A DNA stretch of 64,000 nt from Qipengyuania flava (GTDB taxonomy: Bacteria; Pseudomonadota; Alphaproteobacteria; Sphingomonadales; Sphingomonadaceae): the NCBI RefSeq assembly GCF_011762005.1, contig NZ_JAASQU010000002.1:62001-126000 (forward strand). Reading direction: 5' to 3'. Positions 18,827 through 26,517 of this stretch are shown here, one piece after another (the first letter of the stretch is position 1; every line of letters begins with the position of its first letter). The notes under the pieces were generated by a model. That model made no database searches and had not been told where the DNA came from. It saw only the letters and a list, made by a program, of their open reading frames with translations. A program made the translations under genes and the position numbers.

Positions 18827-19201
18827 ATGGAACGGGCCCGCGCGACCAAGGCGATCTGGCTGCTGCTGGCGGCAACGCTCTTCCTGCGTGCGCTGGTGCC
18901 CGCGGGATGGATGCCCGACACCGACCGCACCGATGTGATCGTCGCCAAAATGTGCAATTCCCCCGCCACGGTGACCATCACGCTCGACCGGGAAACTTCG
19001 CCGCACGAACCCGCGGCACATGAGAGCGGCCTCTGCCTGTTCGCCGGTTTCGCCGGCGATGCGCCGCTTCCCGAAACGTCTGCCACCGCCGACCGTGCGG
19101 CACCAGCCGCCCAACAACCCATCGGCATGCTTGCCGCGCTGCTGCTCGAACGCACCGCATTTCTCCTGCCACCCGGCCGCGCGCCGCCTGTCGCCGCCTG
19201 A
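18827..19201 (+). CDS. Small DUF2946-like membrane protein
   Basis: 124 residues. An N-terminal TM segment (IWLLLAATLFLRALVPAGWMP, about 10-30) with the RALVPAGWMP signature is followed by a periplasmic stretch with two Cys (MCNSP and GLCLF) and His residues, and a C-terminal hydrophobic segment. The pattern resembles small DUF2946-type proteins often found near copper or other metal transport genes; family membership is moderately sure. It lies 69 bases upstream of a His/Met-rich envelope protein on the same strand, which supports a metal-related role. Confidence 0.6.
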   Translation: MERARATKAIWLLLAATLFLRALVPAGWMPDTDRTDVIVAKMCNSPATVTITLDRETSPHEPAAHESGLCLFAGFAGDAPLPETSATADRAAPAAQQPIGMLAALLLERTAFLLPPGRAPPVAA

Positions 19202-19270
19202 CCGGCGTTTCCCGTCGCCATGGGGAACGCCGCGACCACGGCATTTCTCATTTTACGACAGGAAAATTCA

Positions 19271-20395
19271 ATGAAACACGTAATCGTGCGCGCCGTACTG
19301 GCGTCGTTGCCTCTGCTTGCCGCTTATCCTGCCCATGCACAGGAAACCGAAGACGCTTCGGACGACGCGATCGTCGTTACCCCCGTCACGCTGCATCCCG
19401 CTGCGGGGCTGATGAACGAGCACACCCATGACGGTGGCGAGTTCATGATCGGCCTGCGGTACACGCGCAGTGAATATTCGGGTGCCAACCAGTCGGGCAC
19501 GGACAAGCTGACCGATGCGCAGGTGCTGGCCGCAGGCTACGCGGTGAAGGCATCGAAGATGAGCATGGACATGGTCATGCTCGACATCATGTATGCGCCC
19601 AATGACAAGCTCACGCTGATGGTCATGCCGCACTGGATGCGTCACGACATGACGATGGTCGGCATCGATCCCGCCAATACGGGGATGGGCCACGGTGACA
19701 TGGATCACATGGGCGGCGACACCGGCATGGGCGGAATGGATCACAACCACCATTCGATGGCGTTCGGCCAGAGGATGAGCCATTCGACGCAAGGCTTCGG
19801 CGACACGCTGGTTTCGGCCAGCTACCGGCTCGCCAACACGCCCGCGTTCAAGGCGCATGCCACGCTCGGCGTCTGGGCCCCGACAGGCAAGGTCGATCGC
19901 AAGAATGCCAACGGCACCTTCGTCCATTACATGATGCAGTCGGGCAGCGGCACCTGGGATATCGAGCCCTCGGTCACTGTAGCCGGCCAGTCCGGGCTGA
20001 TCGGCTGGGGCGCGCAGGCGAGCTATCGCTGGCGCACCGATGACGAAAACGAGAGCGGCTTCGCTTTCGGCGACAAGGCGCAGGCGACGGGGTGGCTCAG
20101 CTATCTGGTGGACAGCGGGTTCAGCCTGACCAGCCGGATCACCTGGGAATACGAGGGCCAGATCCTCGGCCATTACAACGGGCCGCACAACCATGCCACG
20201 CCGTCGGATATCCAGGCGAATTACGGCGGGGACAAGGTGCTGGCCGGCTTCGGCGCGAATGTCGCCTTGCCGGTGGGTGGGTCCGACCGCCCGCAGGTCG
20301 GTGTCGAGTTCGGCGTGCCGGTCTATCAGGACCTGAACGGCATCCAGCTGCCCGAGGACTGGCGTCTTTCGGTCTCGCTCGGACATACCTTCTGA
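19271..20395 (+). CDS. His/Met-rich outer-membrane protein (possible metal handling)
   Basis: 374 residues with a signal peptide ending AHAQ and AGGAAAA before the ATG. The body has alternating amphipathic strands ending in a terminal aromatic (SLGHTF), typical of an outer-membrane beta-barrel. Between about 135 and 180 a loop is packed with His and Met (GMGHGDMDHMGG, GGMDHNHHSMAF), a composition that binds copper or silver ions in other proteins. A further HNH lies in YNGPHNHATPS. The function is inferred as an envelope metal-binding or transport-associated protein. It is followed by a strong bidirectional terminator. Confidence 0.7.
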   Translation: MKHVIVRAVLASLPLLAAYPAHAQETEDASDDAIVVTPVTLHPAAGLMNEHTHDGGEFMIGLRYTRSEYSGANQSGTDKLTDAQVLAAGYAVKASKMSMDMVMLDIMYAPNDKLTLMVMPHWMRHDMTMVGIDPANTGMGHGDMDHMGGDTGMGGMDHNHHSMAFGQRMSHSTQGFGDTLVSASYRLANTPAFKAHATLGVWAPTGKVDRKNANGTFVHYMMQSGSGTWDIEPSVTVAGQSGLIGWGAQASYRWRTDDENESGFAFGDKAQATGWLSYLVDSGFSLTSRITWEYEGQILGHYNGPHNHATPSDIQANYGGDKVLAGFGANVALPVGGSDRPQVGVEFGVPVYQDLNGIQLPEDWRLSVSLGHTF

Positions 20396-20400
20396 ATCGA

Positions 20401-20435
20401 AAAGGCCCCGCCCGGATCGTCCGGGCGGGGCCTTT
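20401..20435. terminator. Bidirectional intrinsic terminator
   Basis: A perfect 16-bp inverted repeat (AAAGGCCCCGCCCGGA, loop TCG, then the complement ending CCTTT) lies between the convergent envelope-protein gene and nusG. The A-run on one side and T-run on the other let it act in both directions. Confidence 0.85.
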
Positions 20436-20460
20436 CATCAAGCCACAGCGTGGCTGCGGC

Positions 20461-20997
20461 TTACTTGACCAGTTCGACCTGCTCGAAGTCGAGTTCGACC
20501 GGGGTCGCACGACCGAAGATCGAGACCGAGACCTTGACCTTCTGCTTGTCGAAATCGAGTTCCTCGACCAGCCCGTTGAAGCTGGCGAAGGGACCGTCGA
20601 GCACCTTGACCTGATCGCCGATTTCGTAATCGACGCTGATTTCCTTCTTGGGCGCGGAGCGCGCTTCTTCCACGCCGCCGAAGTAACGCGCCGCTTCCTT
20701 TTCGGAAATCGGCTGCGGCTTGTTGTTGGTGCCGAGGAAGCCGGTCACCTTGGGCGTGTTCTTGACGAGGTGATAGACATCATCGGTCATGTTCAGCTTG
20801 GCGAGCACGTAGCCCGGCATGAACTTGCGTTCGACCTGGACCTTCTTGCCGCGCTTGACCTCGGTGACGGTCTCGGTCGGAACCTCGACCTCCTCGACGC
20901 CCTCGGACAGGCCCAGGCGCTCGGCCTCGGCGATGATCGCATCGCGGACCTTGTTCTCGAAGCCCGAATAGGCGTGGATGATGTACCAGCGTGCCAT
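20461..20997 (-). CDS. nusG: Transcription termination/antitermination factor NusG
   Basis: 178 residues, normal length. NusG binds RNA polymerase and couples it to Rho or the ribosome. The N-terminal NGN domain starts RWYIIHAYSGFENKVRDAI and contains PGYVLAKL and FLGTNNKPQPIS. The C-terminal KOW domain has GDQVKVLDGPFASFNGLVEELD. secE lies 44 bases upstream on the same strand, the standard secE-nusG pair, and a terminator follows at once. The usual rplK neighbour is displaced. Confidence 0.97.
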   Translation of the reverse strand: MARWYIIHAYSGFENKVRDAIIAEAERLGLSEGVEEVEVPTETVTEVKRGKKVQVERKFMPGYVLAKLNMTDDVYHLVKNTPKVTGFLGTNNKPQPISEKEAARYFGGVEEARSAPKKEISVDYEIGDQVKVLDGPFASFNGLVEELDFDKQKVKVSVSIFGRATPVELDFEQVELVK

Positions 20998-21041
20998 GTG
21001 TACTCGTTACCCTGTCGAAATGCGGCTCGGGACCTGACCGA

Positions 21042-21245
21042 TCAGGCCAGCGTCAGCAGCCAGCGCACCACGGCGCTGAACAGCGAATCGATGCCGAGGA
21101 AGAAAAGCGAGAGGATCACCGTGAGGATGAACACGAAGATCGCGGTGCGCACCGTTTCTTCGCGCGTCGGCCATACGACCTTGCGCCCTTCGGTCTGCAC
21201 CTGCCGGAGGAATTCCGCCGGGCTGGTCTTCTTCTGCTCTGCCAT
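21042..21245 (-). CDS. secE: Preprotein translocase subunit SecE
   Basis: 67 residues from ATG 21245; a GTG two codons earlier (21251) is also possible. SecE is the essential single-TM clamp of the SecYEG channel. PAEFLRQVQTEGRKVVWPTREET is the conserved amphipathic helix, followed by one TM segment (about 35-58). An upstream GAGAGA can serve as SD. It is the short, one-TM form usual in alphaproteobacteria. No tRNA-Trp gene is found upstream, although many relatives have one there. Confidence 0.95.
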   Translation of the reverse strand: MAEQKKTSPAEFLRQVQTEGRKVVWPTREETVRTAIFVFILTVILSLFFLGIDSLFSAVVRWLLTLA

Positions 21246-21400
21246 GTCCACGTCTCTCGCGTAAAATTCGTGCCGCCTTCCGCCACGTCCCTTTCAGGTA
21301 GGGTCTTTCGCCGCCCCGGTTCAAGTCCGGGAGGGGCTTTTATCTGATCCCAATGTCGGAAGACGGCGCTGCGTCTACTCCCGCATGGGACAAAAGGCAA

Positions 21401-21458
21401 GCGGGGGAAGCGGGGGAAGCGGGGGAAGCGGGGGAAGCGGGGGAAGCGGGGGAAGCGG
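21401..21458. repeat. 9-bp tandem repeat, six copies
   Basis: The unit GCGGGGGAA is repeated six times without error (21401-21454) plus a partial GCGG. It lies in the 290-base region between secE and the symporter gene. The nine-base period would read Gly-Glu-Ala on the plus strand, but no convincing gene covers it. Slipped-strand copy-number change is likely. Confidence 0.9.
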
Positions 21459-21542
21459 CAAGCATTCACCCTTTGCAAGACCGTTCCGCGACACTAGCGT
21501 GCCTGCTTTCAGTTTCCGGGACGCATGAGGGGAATACTCGCA

Positions 21543-23066
21543 ATGGCAACAGGCCAGGCACAAAGTCTGGGTGATCGGCTGGTCCAGCCGGTCACCAATG
21601 TTTCCGATTTCATCTGGGCAGGCCTGTGGAACGGCGAAGCCGTCATCCCCTTCCCGCCGCTGGCGATCATCCTGTTGGGGGTCGGGCTGTGGTTCATGGC
21701 CGGGCTGCGCTTTTACCCGATTACCAAACTCGGCGCTGCGGCCAAGGGCCTGTTCGCCGGTCGCAAGAGCGAAGGCGCCGGCGAGATCAGCCCCTTCGCT
21801 GCGCTTTCGACCGCACTTTCGGGTCAGGTCGGCACGGGCAATCTCGCCGGTGTGGCCACGGCCATTGCGCTGGGCGGCCCCGGGGCGATCTTCTGGATGT
21901 GGATCACCGCGCTGTTTGGCATGGCGCTGGCCTTCGCCGAAGGCTCGCTCGCCATCCGCTATCGCGAAACCACCAGCGACGGGGTGAAACGCGGCGGGCC
22001 CATGACTTACATCATGATGGGCCTTGGCCCAAAATGGACCTGGCTGGCGGTCCTGTTCTGCCTGGGCACGCTGTTCAGCGCGCTGGTCACCGGCAATTCG
22101 ATTCAGGCCAATGCGGTTGCCGACGGCCTCAACGAGCTGTTCGGGATCGAAGAATGGCTCGGCGGGTTGATCGTTGCGATCCTCGTCTTCATCGTCATCA
22201 TCGGCGGCATCAAGTCGATCGGCCGCGTCGCGGAAAGCGTCGTGCCCTTTATGGCCGCCGCCTATCTGGTCATGGCCGTAATCGCGCTGGCGCTCAATTT
22301 CGGCGACCTGGGCGAAACCTTCGCGTTGATCTTCAACGGCGCTTTCAACCCGCAGAGCGCGGTCGGCGGCTTCACCGGCGCCGCTATCATCATGGCGATT
22401 CGCGCGGGTGTGGCACGCGGTCTGTTCTCCAACGAGGCGGGCCAGGGTTCGACGCCGATCGCCCATGCGGTCGCGCAGACCGACGATCCCGAACAGCAAG
22501 GCCGGATGGCCATGCTGGGCACCTTCATCGACACGATCGTGATCTGCACCATGACCGCGCTGGTGATCCTGACCGTACGCGGCGATTTCACTGCCGGCGG
22601 CGAAGCGGTTGCACATGCCTGGCAATCGGACCGGGTCGGGTTCGAGATGACCAGCGGCGCGTTCGCAGCGGCCTTTCCGTTCGAGGTCGGCTCGATCCCC
22701 ATCGGCACGCTGGTCGCCAGCATCGCATTGCTGCTGTTCGTTTTCACCACGCTGCTGACGTGGAGCTATTACGGCGAACGCGCGATCACCTTCTTGTACG
22801 ACCGGATGAAGGGATCCACCCGCGAAGGTGAAAAGAAGCTGCACATGGTCTGGCGCGTGCTGTGGTGCGTGGTGATCTTCATCGGCGCCGCGCAGCCGAG
22901 CGAACTGGTATGGCGTCTGGGCGATATTTCGAACGCCACCATGGTGCTGCCCAACCTGCTCGCGCTCGCGCTGCTTAGCGGGGTCGTGTTCAAGCTGGCT
23001 CGCGGCGACCGCACGGCGGGCAAGGAATTCCATGAGGCGACGCCCGAGGAACCCGAAGAGTACTGA
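21543..23066 (+). CDS. Alanine/glycine:sodium symporter (AGCS family)
   Basis: 507 residues with about ten TM segments. AGCS proteins import alanine or glycine with Na+. The family signature LSGQVGTGNLAGVATAIALGG (about residues 95-115), followed by GAIFWMWITALFGM, is clear, as is ARGLFSNEAGQGSTPIAHA near 300. The ATG at 21543 has GAGGGGAA about 8 bases upstream and is preferred over an ATG at 21525 that overlaps that SD. An intrinsic terminator follows. Confidence 0.92.
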   Translation: MATGQAQSLGDRLVQPVTNVSDFIWAGLWNGEAVIPFPPLAIILLGVGLWFMAGLRFYPITKLGAAAKGLFAGRKSEGAGEISPFAALSTALSGQVGTGNLAGVATAIALGGPGAIFWMWITALFGMALAFAEGSLAIRYRETTSDGVKRGGPMTYIMMGLGPKWTWLAVLFCLGTLFSALVTGNSIQANAVADGLNELFGIEEWLGGLIVAILVFIVIIGGIKSIGRVAESVVPFMAAAYLVMAVIALALNFGDLGETFALIFNGAFNPQSAVGGFTGAAIIMAIRAGVARGLFSNEAGQGSTPIAHAVAQTDDPEQQGRMAMLGTFIDTIVICTMTALVILTVRGDFTAGGEAVAHAWQSDRVGFEMTSGAFAAAFPFEVGSIPIGTLVASIALLLFVFTTLLTWSYYGERAITFLYDRMKGSTREGEKKLHMVWRVLWCVVIFIGAAQPSELVWRLGDISNATMVLPNLLALALLSGVVFKLARGDRTAGKEFHEATPEEPEEY

Positions 23067-23086
23067 GGCACCCTCTATCGCAAGAC

Positions 23087-23124
23087 AAAGGGGCCGGAGA
23101 GCATAACGCTCCCCGGCCCCTTTT
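23087..23124. terminator. Intrinsic terminator
   Basis: A 16-bp stem with one mismatch (left 23087-23102, loop ATAAC, right 23108-23123) has an A-run at the left and TTTT at the right. It serves the symporter gene and, in the other direction, the small minus-strand ORF at 23146. Confidence 0.82.
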
Positions 23125-23145
23125 CTCTGGCTGTTGAAGGCTGGA

Positions 23146-23295
23146 TCAGTAGCGGCCGAAGAGGCGCGCGAAAAAGCCCGGTTTCTCCATCGGCAGGATC
23201 TTGCCATGCATACGGTAGCGCAGCGAACTGTCGGTATAGGGTTTGGGCTGCGCCCACCGATCGGGATGGCTGCTGCGGAAAGACATGCTCGACAT
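23146..23295 (-). CDS. Small ORF, 49 residues
   Basis: A short frame with a near-perfect SD: GGAGG, six bases, then ATG at 23295. The product begins MSSMSFRSSHPDRWAQ, continues KPYTDSSLRYRMHGKI and ends EKPGFFARLFGRY. It is basic and aromatic-rich with no signal peptide or TM segment. The strong SD and its own bidirectional terminator suggest a real gene. Function is unknown. Confidence 0.65.
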   Translation of the reverse strand: MSSMSFRSSHPDRWAQPKPYTDSSLRYRMHGKILPMEKPGFFARLFGRY

Positions 23296-23334
23296 GGGTA
23301 ACCTCCATGAATGTCAGTGCTGCAGGGTAAACCG

Positions 23335-24489
23335 TCAGCCCCGCCGCGCGGTTCCCGTCGATGCACGGGTCCAGATCAATGCCAGTAGCGCCAAGGCGGC
23401 GATTGGCATCAGGTTGACGCCGATCGGAAAGGCCGCTGCACGCGTGGCATAGGGCGCGAAATAAAGCAGCACGAGCGCCAGCTTCTCATAGGGGCGGAAG
23501 CCGCGTTCGAGGCCCTGCAGCACCAGCCACAGCGTCGGATAGTTGAGGAAGGGCAGGTCGTAGTTGAACAGATAGGGCGAGGCGAGCGCGGTCGCAGCGA
23601 GCACGGCAGCCGCGACCGCGCTCGTATCGCCCGAGAACCGGCGCCAGCCCGTCAGTGCCACCGCCAGCGCCAACGCTGCCGAAAGCCCGGCGCCAGCCAG
23701 CGCGATCCCGTCGCCCATCAGCAGCCTCAATTGCGCAAACGCCGTGCTCATGCGCAGCATGAATGCGGGATCGAGACGCTCGACCAGTTGGCGGCTGGCC
23801 GCCCAGCTGTCGGTATAGGCGAGCATGGTCGCGGTGCCGAACGTCAGCCATGCTGCTGCAAGCAGGCCCGCAGCGGTCAGCCCCGCAGCAGCGAACGCGC
23901 GCCATCGGCCACCTGCGGCCAGCCAGAATGGCGTCAGCACGGCCAGATGCGGTTTGATCACCAGCGCGCCGATCGCCACACCCGCGATGCGCGGACGACG
24001 CGAAAGTTCATGCGCTGCAAGCACCAGCAAGGCGCCCGTCAGCAGCCCGGTCTGGGCATGTCCCGCCGCGATCAGCGCGCCGGGATAGGCCAGCACCAGT
24101 GGCCACAGGCGGGGAAAGGCCCGGATGCCGGCCCAGCACCACAGGCCCCATGTCAGCGCCACCCATGCGGCCCAGGCGATCGGCAGGGGCAGGACGCCCA
24201 GCGGCGCGACCACGAACAGGAATGGCGGCGGATTGACGAAGGCGAACCAGCCCGAACTGCCGGTCGCACTTTGCACGCGCTGCTGCGCTGCAAGATCATA
24301 GGCTGCGGCAGGATCGCCCGCGGCGGTCAGTTGGCCCGCGCCCCAGAAGGCGAGAAAGTCGGTCGTGCCGGGCGGCATTGCGCGCCAGAACGACACGCCC
24401 ACGAGAACGAGGCTGGCCAGCGCCAGCAGCAGCGCATAGCCGCGCACCCGCTCATGCGTGAGCCAGTCAGCCCGGCGCAGCCAGTCCAT
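23335..24489 (-). CDS. GT87/DUF2029-like membrane glycosyltransferase
   Basis: 384 residues, mostly hydrophobic with about nine TM segments. The start YALLLALASLVLVGVSFW, the loop with DFLAFWGAGQLTAAGDPAAAYD (an Asp/aromatic loop after TM1), AHAQTGLLTGALLVLA and SPYLFNYDLPFLNYPTLWL fit the DUF2029/GT87 family. Members transfer mannose or other sugars from polyprenyl-phosphate donors on the outer face of the membrane. Acceptor and donor here are unknown. It lies 104 bases downstream of DUF885 on the same strand, probably as a separate function. Confidence 0.82.
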   Translation of the reverse strand: MDWLRRADWLTHERVRGYALLLALASLVLVGVSFWRAMPPGTTDFLAFWGAGQLTAAGDPAAAYDLAAQQRVQSATGSSGWFAFVNPPPFLFVVAPLGVLPLPIAWAAWVALTWGLWCWAGIRAFPRLWPLVLAYPGALIAAGHAQTGLLTGALLVLAAHELSRRPRIAGVAIGALVIKPHLAVLTPFWLAAGGRWRAFAAAGLTAAGLLAAAWLTFGTATMLAYTDSWAASRQLVERLDPAFMLRMSTAFAQLRLLMGDGIALAGAGLSAALALAVALTGWRRFSGDTSAVAAAVLAATALASPYLFNYDLPFLNYPTLWLVLQGLERGFRPYEKLALVLLYFAPYATRAAAFPIGVNLMPIAALALLALIWTRASTGTARRG

Positions 24490-24593
24490 CGCCCCTAATT
24501 CCCCTTCGCGTGAATCATGCGACGAAGGGATTAGCGCGCGCCGGTCACGCTAACCAGCGCGAGCGGGGGTCAATCCCCGCCCGCGCCGCTCGA

Positions 24594-26417
24594 TCAATCC
24601 ACCGGGGCCGCGATCCAGCGGTCGATCTTCGCTTCGAGAACCGGCATCGGCAGCGCGCCGGTGTCGAGCACCTGGGCGTGGAACTCGCGGATGTCGAAAT
24701 CGCTCCCCAGCTTCTCCTCGGCACGCTGGCGCAGTTCCTGGATTTTCAGCGCGCCGACCTTGTAGGCGAGCGCCTGGCTGGGAATGGCGATATAGCGTTC
24801 GACCTCGGCCACCACTTCGGTGCGCGTCATGCCCGAATTTTCGAGCATGAAATCGATCGCCCGTTCACGGCTCCAGCCCTTGGCGTGGAGGCCCGTATCG
24901 ACCACCAGCCGCATGGCGCGCAGTTGTTCGTCCTGCAGCGTCCCGTAGCGGTTCCATGGGTCTTCGAAGAACCCCATCTCGTAGCCCAGCGTCTCCGAAT
25001 AGAGCGCCCAGCCCTCGACATAAGCGGTGTTGCCGCCAAAGCGCATGAAGGCGGGCAGTGCCTCGTTCTCGCGCGCGAGGCTGATCTGGAAGTGATGCCC
25101 CGGCGCGCCTTCGTGCAGGTAGAGCGTGACATTGCCGGTGGTGAGGCGGCTGGGCAGGTCGTAGGCGTTGAAATAGAACGTGCCCGGACGCGAACCGTCG
25201 GGTGCACCCGACTGGTAGGATCCGCCTGCCGAGAACTGCTCGACCGAAGGATCGTAGGGCTTGATCTCGAGCGGGGTCTTGGGAACCAGCGAGAAATACT
25301 CGCCGATCTTTCCGTCGACCTCCTCGCCGATATCGTAATAGCTCTGCGTCAGCGCTTCGCGACTCTCGGGCTTGAACTGTTCGTCAGTGCGGACATAGTC
25401 GAAGAATTCGTTGAGCGAGCCGGTGAAGCCGACCTCTTGCTTGATTTCCTCGAGCCCGTTCTTGATCCGCGCGACTTCGCTCAATCCCAACTCGTGCAGA
25501 TAGTCGGCGGTCAGCGGCAGGGTCGTCGTCGCTTCGATCATCTGCGCATAGAGCTTGTCGCCGCCCTTCATCTGGCTCAACCCCACGCTGTCGCGTGCTG
25601 CGGCGAGATATTCGTCACGCAGGAAATCGCGCATCGCCGCATCGGCCGCGTAGATCTCTTTGGTCTTGGCGGTGTAGGCCTCGGTCAGGCGGGCCTTGTC
25701 GTCCTCGGAAAAATCATCCGGGAAGTTCTTCACCGGCTTCATGTACTGCGAATCCTCGACCGGGATCGCCAGCAGCGTGTCCAATTGCTGGATCACGATA
25801 CCAATCGTCAGCTTGGTCTCGACTACGCCGCTTTCCATCCCTTCGCGGAACTTGTCGATCGCGCGGCCGGAAATCTCGATATAATCGTCATGGCGCGACA
25901 GATTGTCCTCGTAATTGGCCAGCGTCTTGAACTGCGCCGCGGAATCGCCGCTGGCGAAATTCGGATAGAAAGTGTGGAAGCCCGTAAAGTGGTTGGCCGG
26001 TCGCACTTCGGTCAGCGCGCGAATTTCGTCGCTCATCCCGCGCAGTGCGGATTCCTGATTATACTTGAAAACGTCGTAGGCGAGCTGGTCGGTTTCGGTC
26101 AGCTTGCTGCGGTCGATCTGCGCGAGCTTGGCGAGGTTGAGCTGGGTGTCGAGACGGCTGGCATAGAAGGAGGAATCGGTAAGGAAATCGCCCAGCCGGT
26201 CGGCATTGGTGTCGTCGCCGCGGAACAGCCGGCCCAGCGGATTGAGTTCGAGGCTGCGCGCGTCCGAATCCTCGAACAAGGCGAACAGCTTGTCATGCTC
26301 GCTCTGTTCGGCTGCCGCCTCGGTCTCGGCATGATGATCACGAGCCAGCGCCGGATTGGCCGCAAGAACGAGCGACAGTGCAGCGCCCGAAGCGAGCGCG
26401 GTGCGGACGAGTTTCAT
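24594..26417 (-). CDS. DUF885 family protein (putative secreted metallo-hydrolase)
   Basis: 607 residues from the ATG at 26417, which has AGGGGAA upstream. A signal peptide (MKLVRTALASGAALSLVLAANPALA) follows; a longer frame to 26456 lacks support. The family hallmark HEGAPGHHFQ near residue 433 resembles a zinc-protease helix, with VEGWALYSE about 35 residues later. DUF885 proteins are thought to be peptidases, but few are tested. The upstream minus-strand gene at 26518 is also a secreted amidohydrolase, suggesting shared use in peptide or amino-acid-conjugate breakdown. Confidence 0.88.
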   Translation of the reverse strand: MKLVRTALASGAALSLVLAANPALARDHHAETEAAAEQSEHDKLFALFEDSDARSLELNPLGRLFRGDDTNADRLGDFLTDSSFYASRLDTQLNLAKLAQIDRSKLTETDQLAYDVFKYNQESALRGMSDEIRALTEVRPANHFTGFHTFYPNFASGDSAAQFKTLANYEDNLSRHDDYIEISGRAIDKFREGMESGVVETKLTIGIVIQQLDTLLAIPVEDSQYMKPVKNFPDDFSEDDKARLTEAYTAKTKEIYAADAAMRDFLRDEYLAAARDSVGLSQMKGGDKLYAQMIEATTTLPLTADYLHELGLSEVARIKNGLEEIKQEVGFTGSLNEFFDYVRTDEQFKPESREALTQSYYDIGEEVDGKIGEYFSLVPKTPLEIKPYDPSVEQFSAGGSYQSGAPDGSRPGTFYFNAYDLPSRLTTGNVTLYLHEGAPGHHFQISLARENEALPAFMRFGGNTAYVEGWALYSETLGYEMGFFEDPWNRYGTLQDEQLRAMRLVVDTGLHAKGWSRERAIDFMLENSGMTRTEVVAEVERYIAIPSQALAYKVGALKIQELRQRAEEKLGSDFDIREFHAQVLDTGALPMPVLEAKIDRWIAAPVD

Positions 26418-26517
26418 GGTTATTCCCCTGTAATCTGTATTACGGGGGTACAACACAATCGCGACGCCATAGGCAAGCGCGTGCTGCTACGAATGCGGCA
26501 CAGCGCTCGACCGGCGG

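Noticed and set aside
21285-21340. T-arm-like sequence CCCGGTTCAAGTCCGGG upstream of secE, suggesting a tRNA
   Set aside because: Only a T-stem and loop fold well. There is no D-arm or anticodon arm of proper size, and the best acceptor pairing would leave only about 53 bases. It is on the opposite strand to the tRNA-Trp usually found there. At most a remnant.
21353-21574. A 73-residue frame across the tandem repeat (Gly-Glu-Ala repeats)
   Set aside because: It has no SD, is driven by the repeat period, and overlaps the start of the symporter gene.
24563-24580. GCGGGG/CCCCGC hairpin downstream of DUF885
   Set aside because: Six-base stem in GC-rich DNA without a U-run; could be chance.
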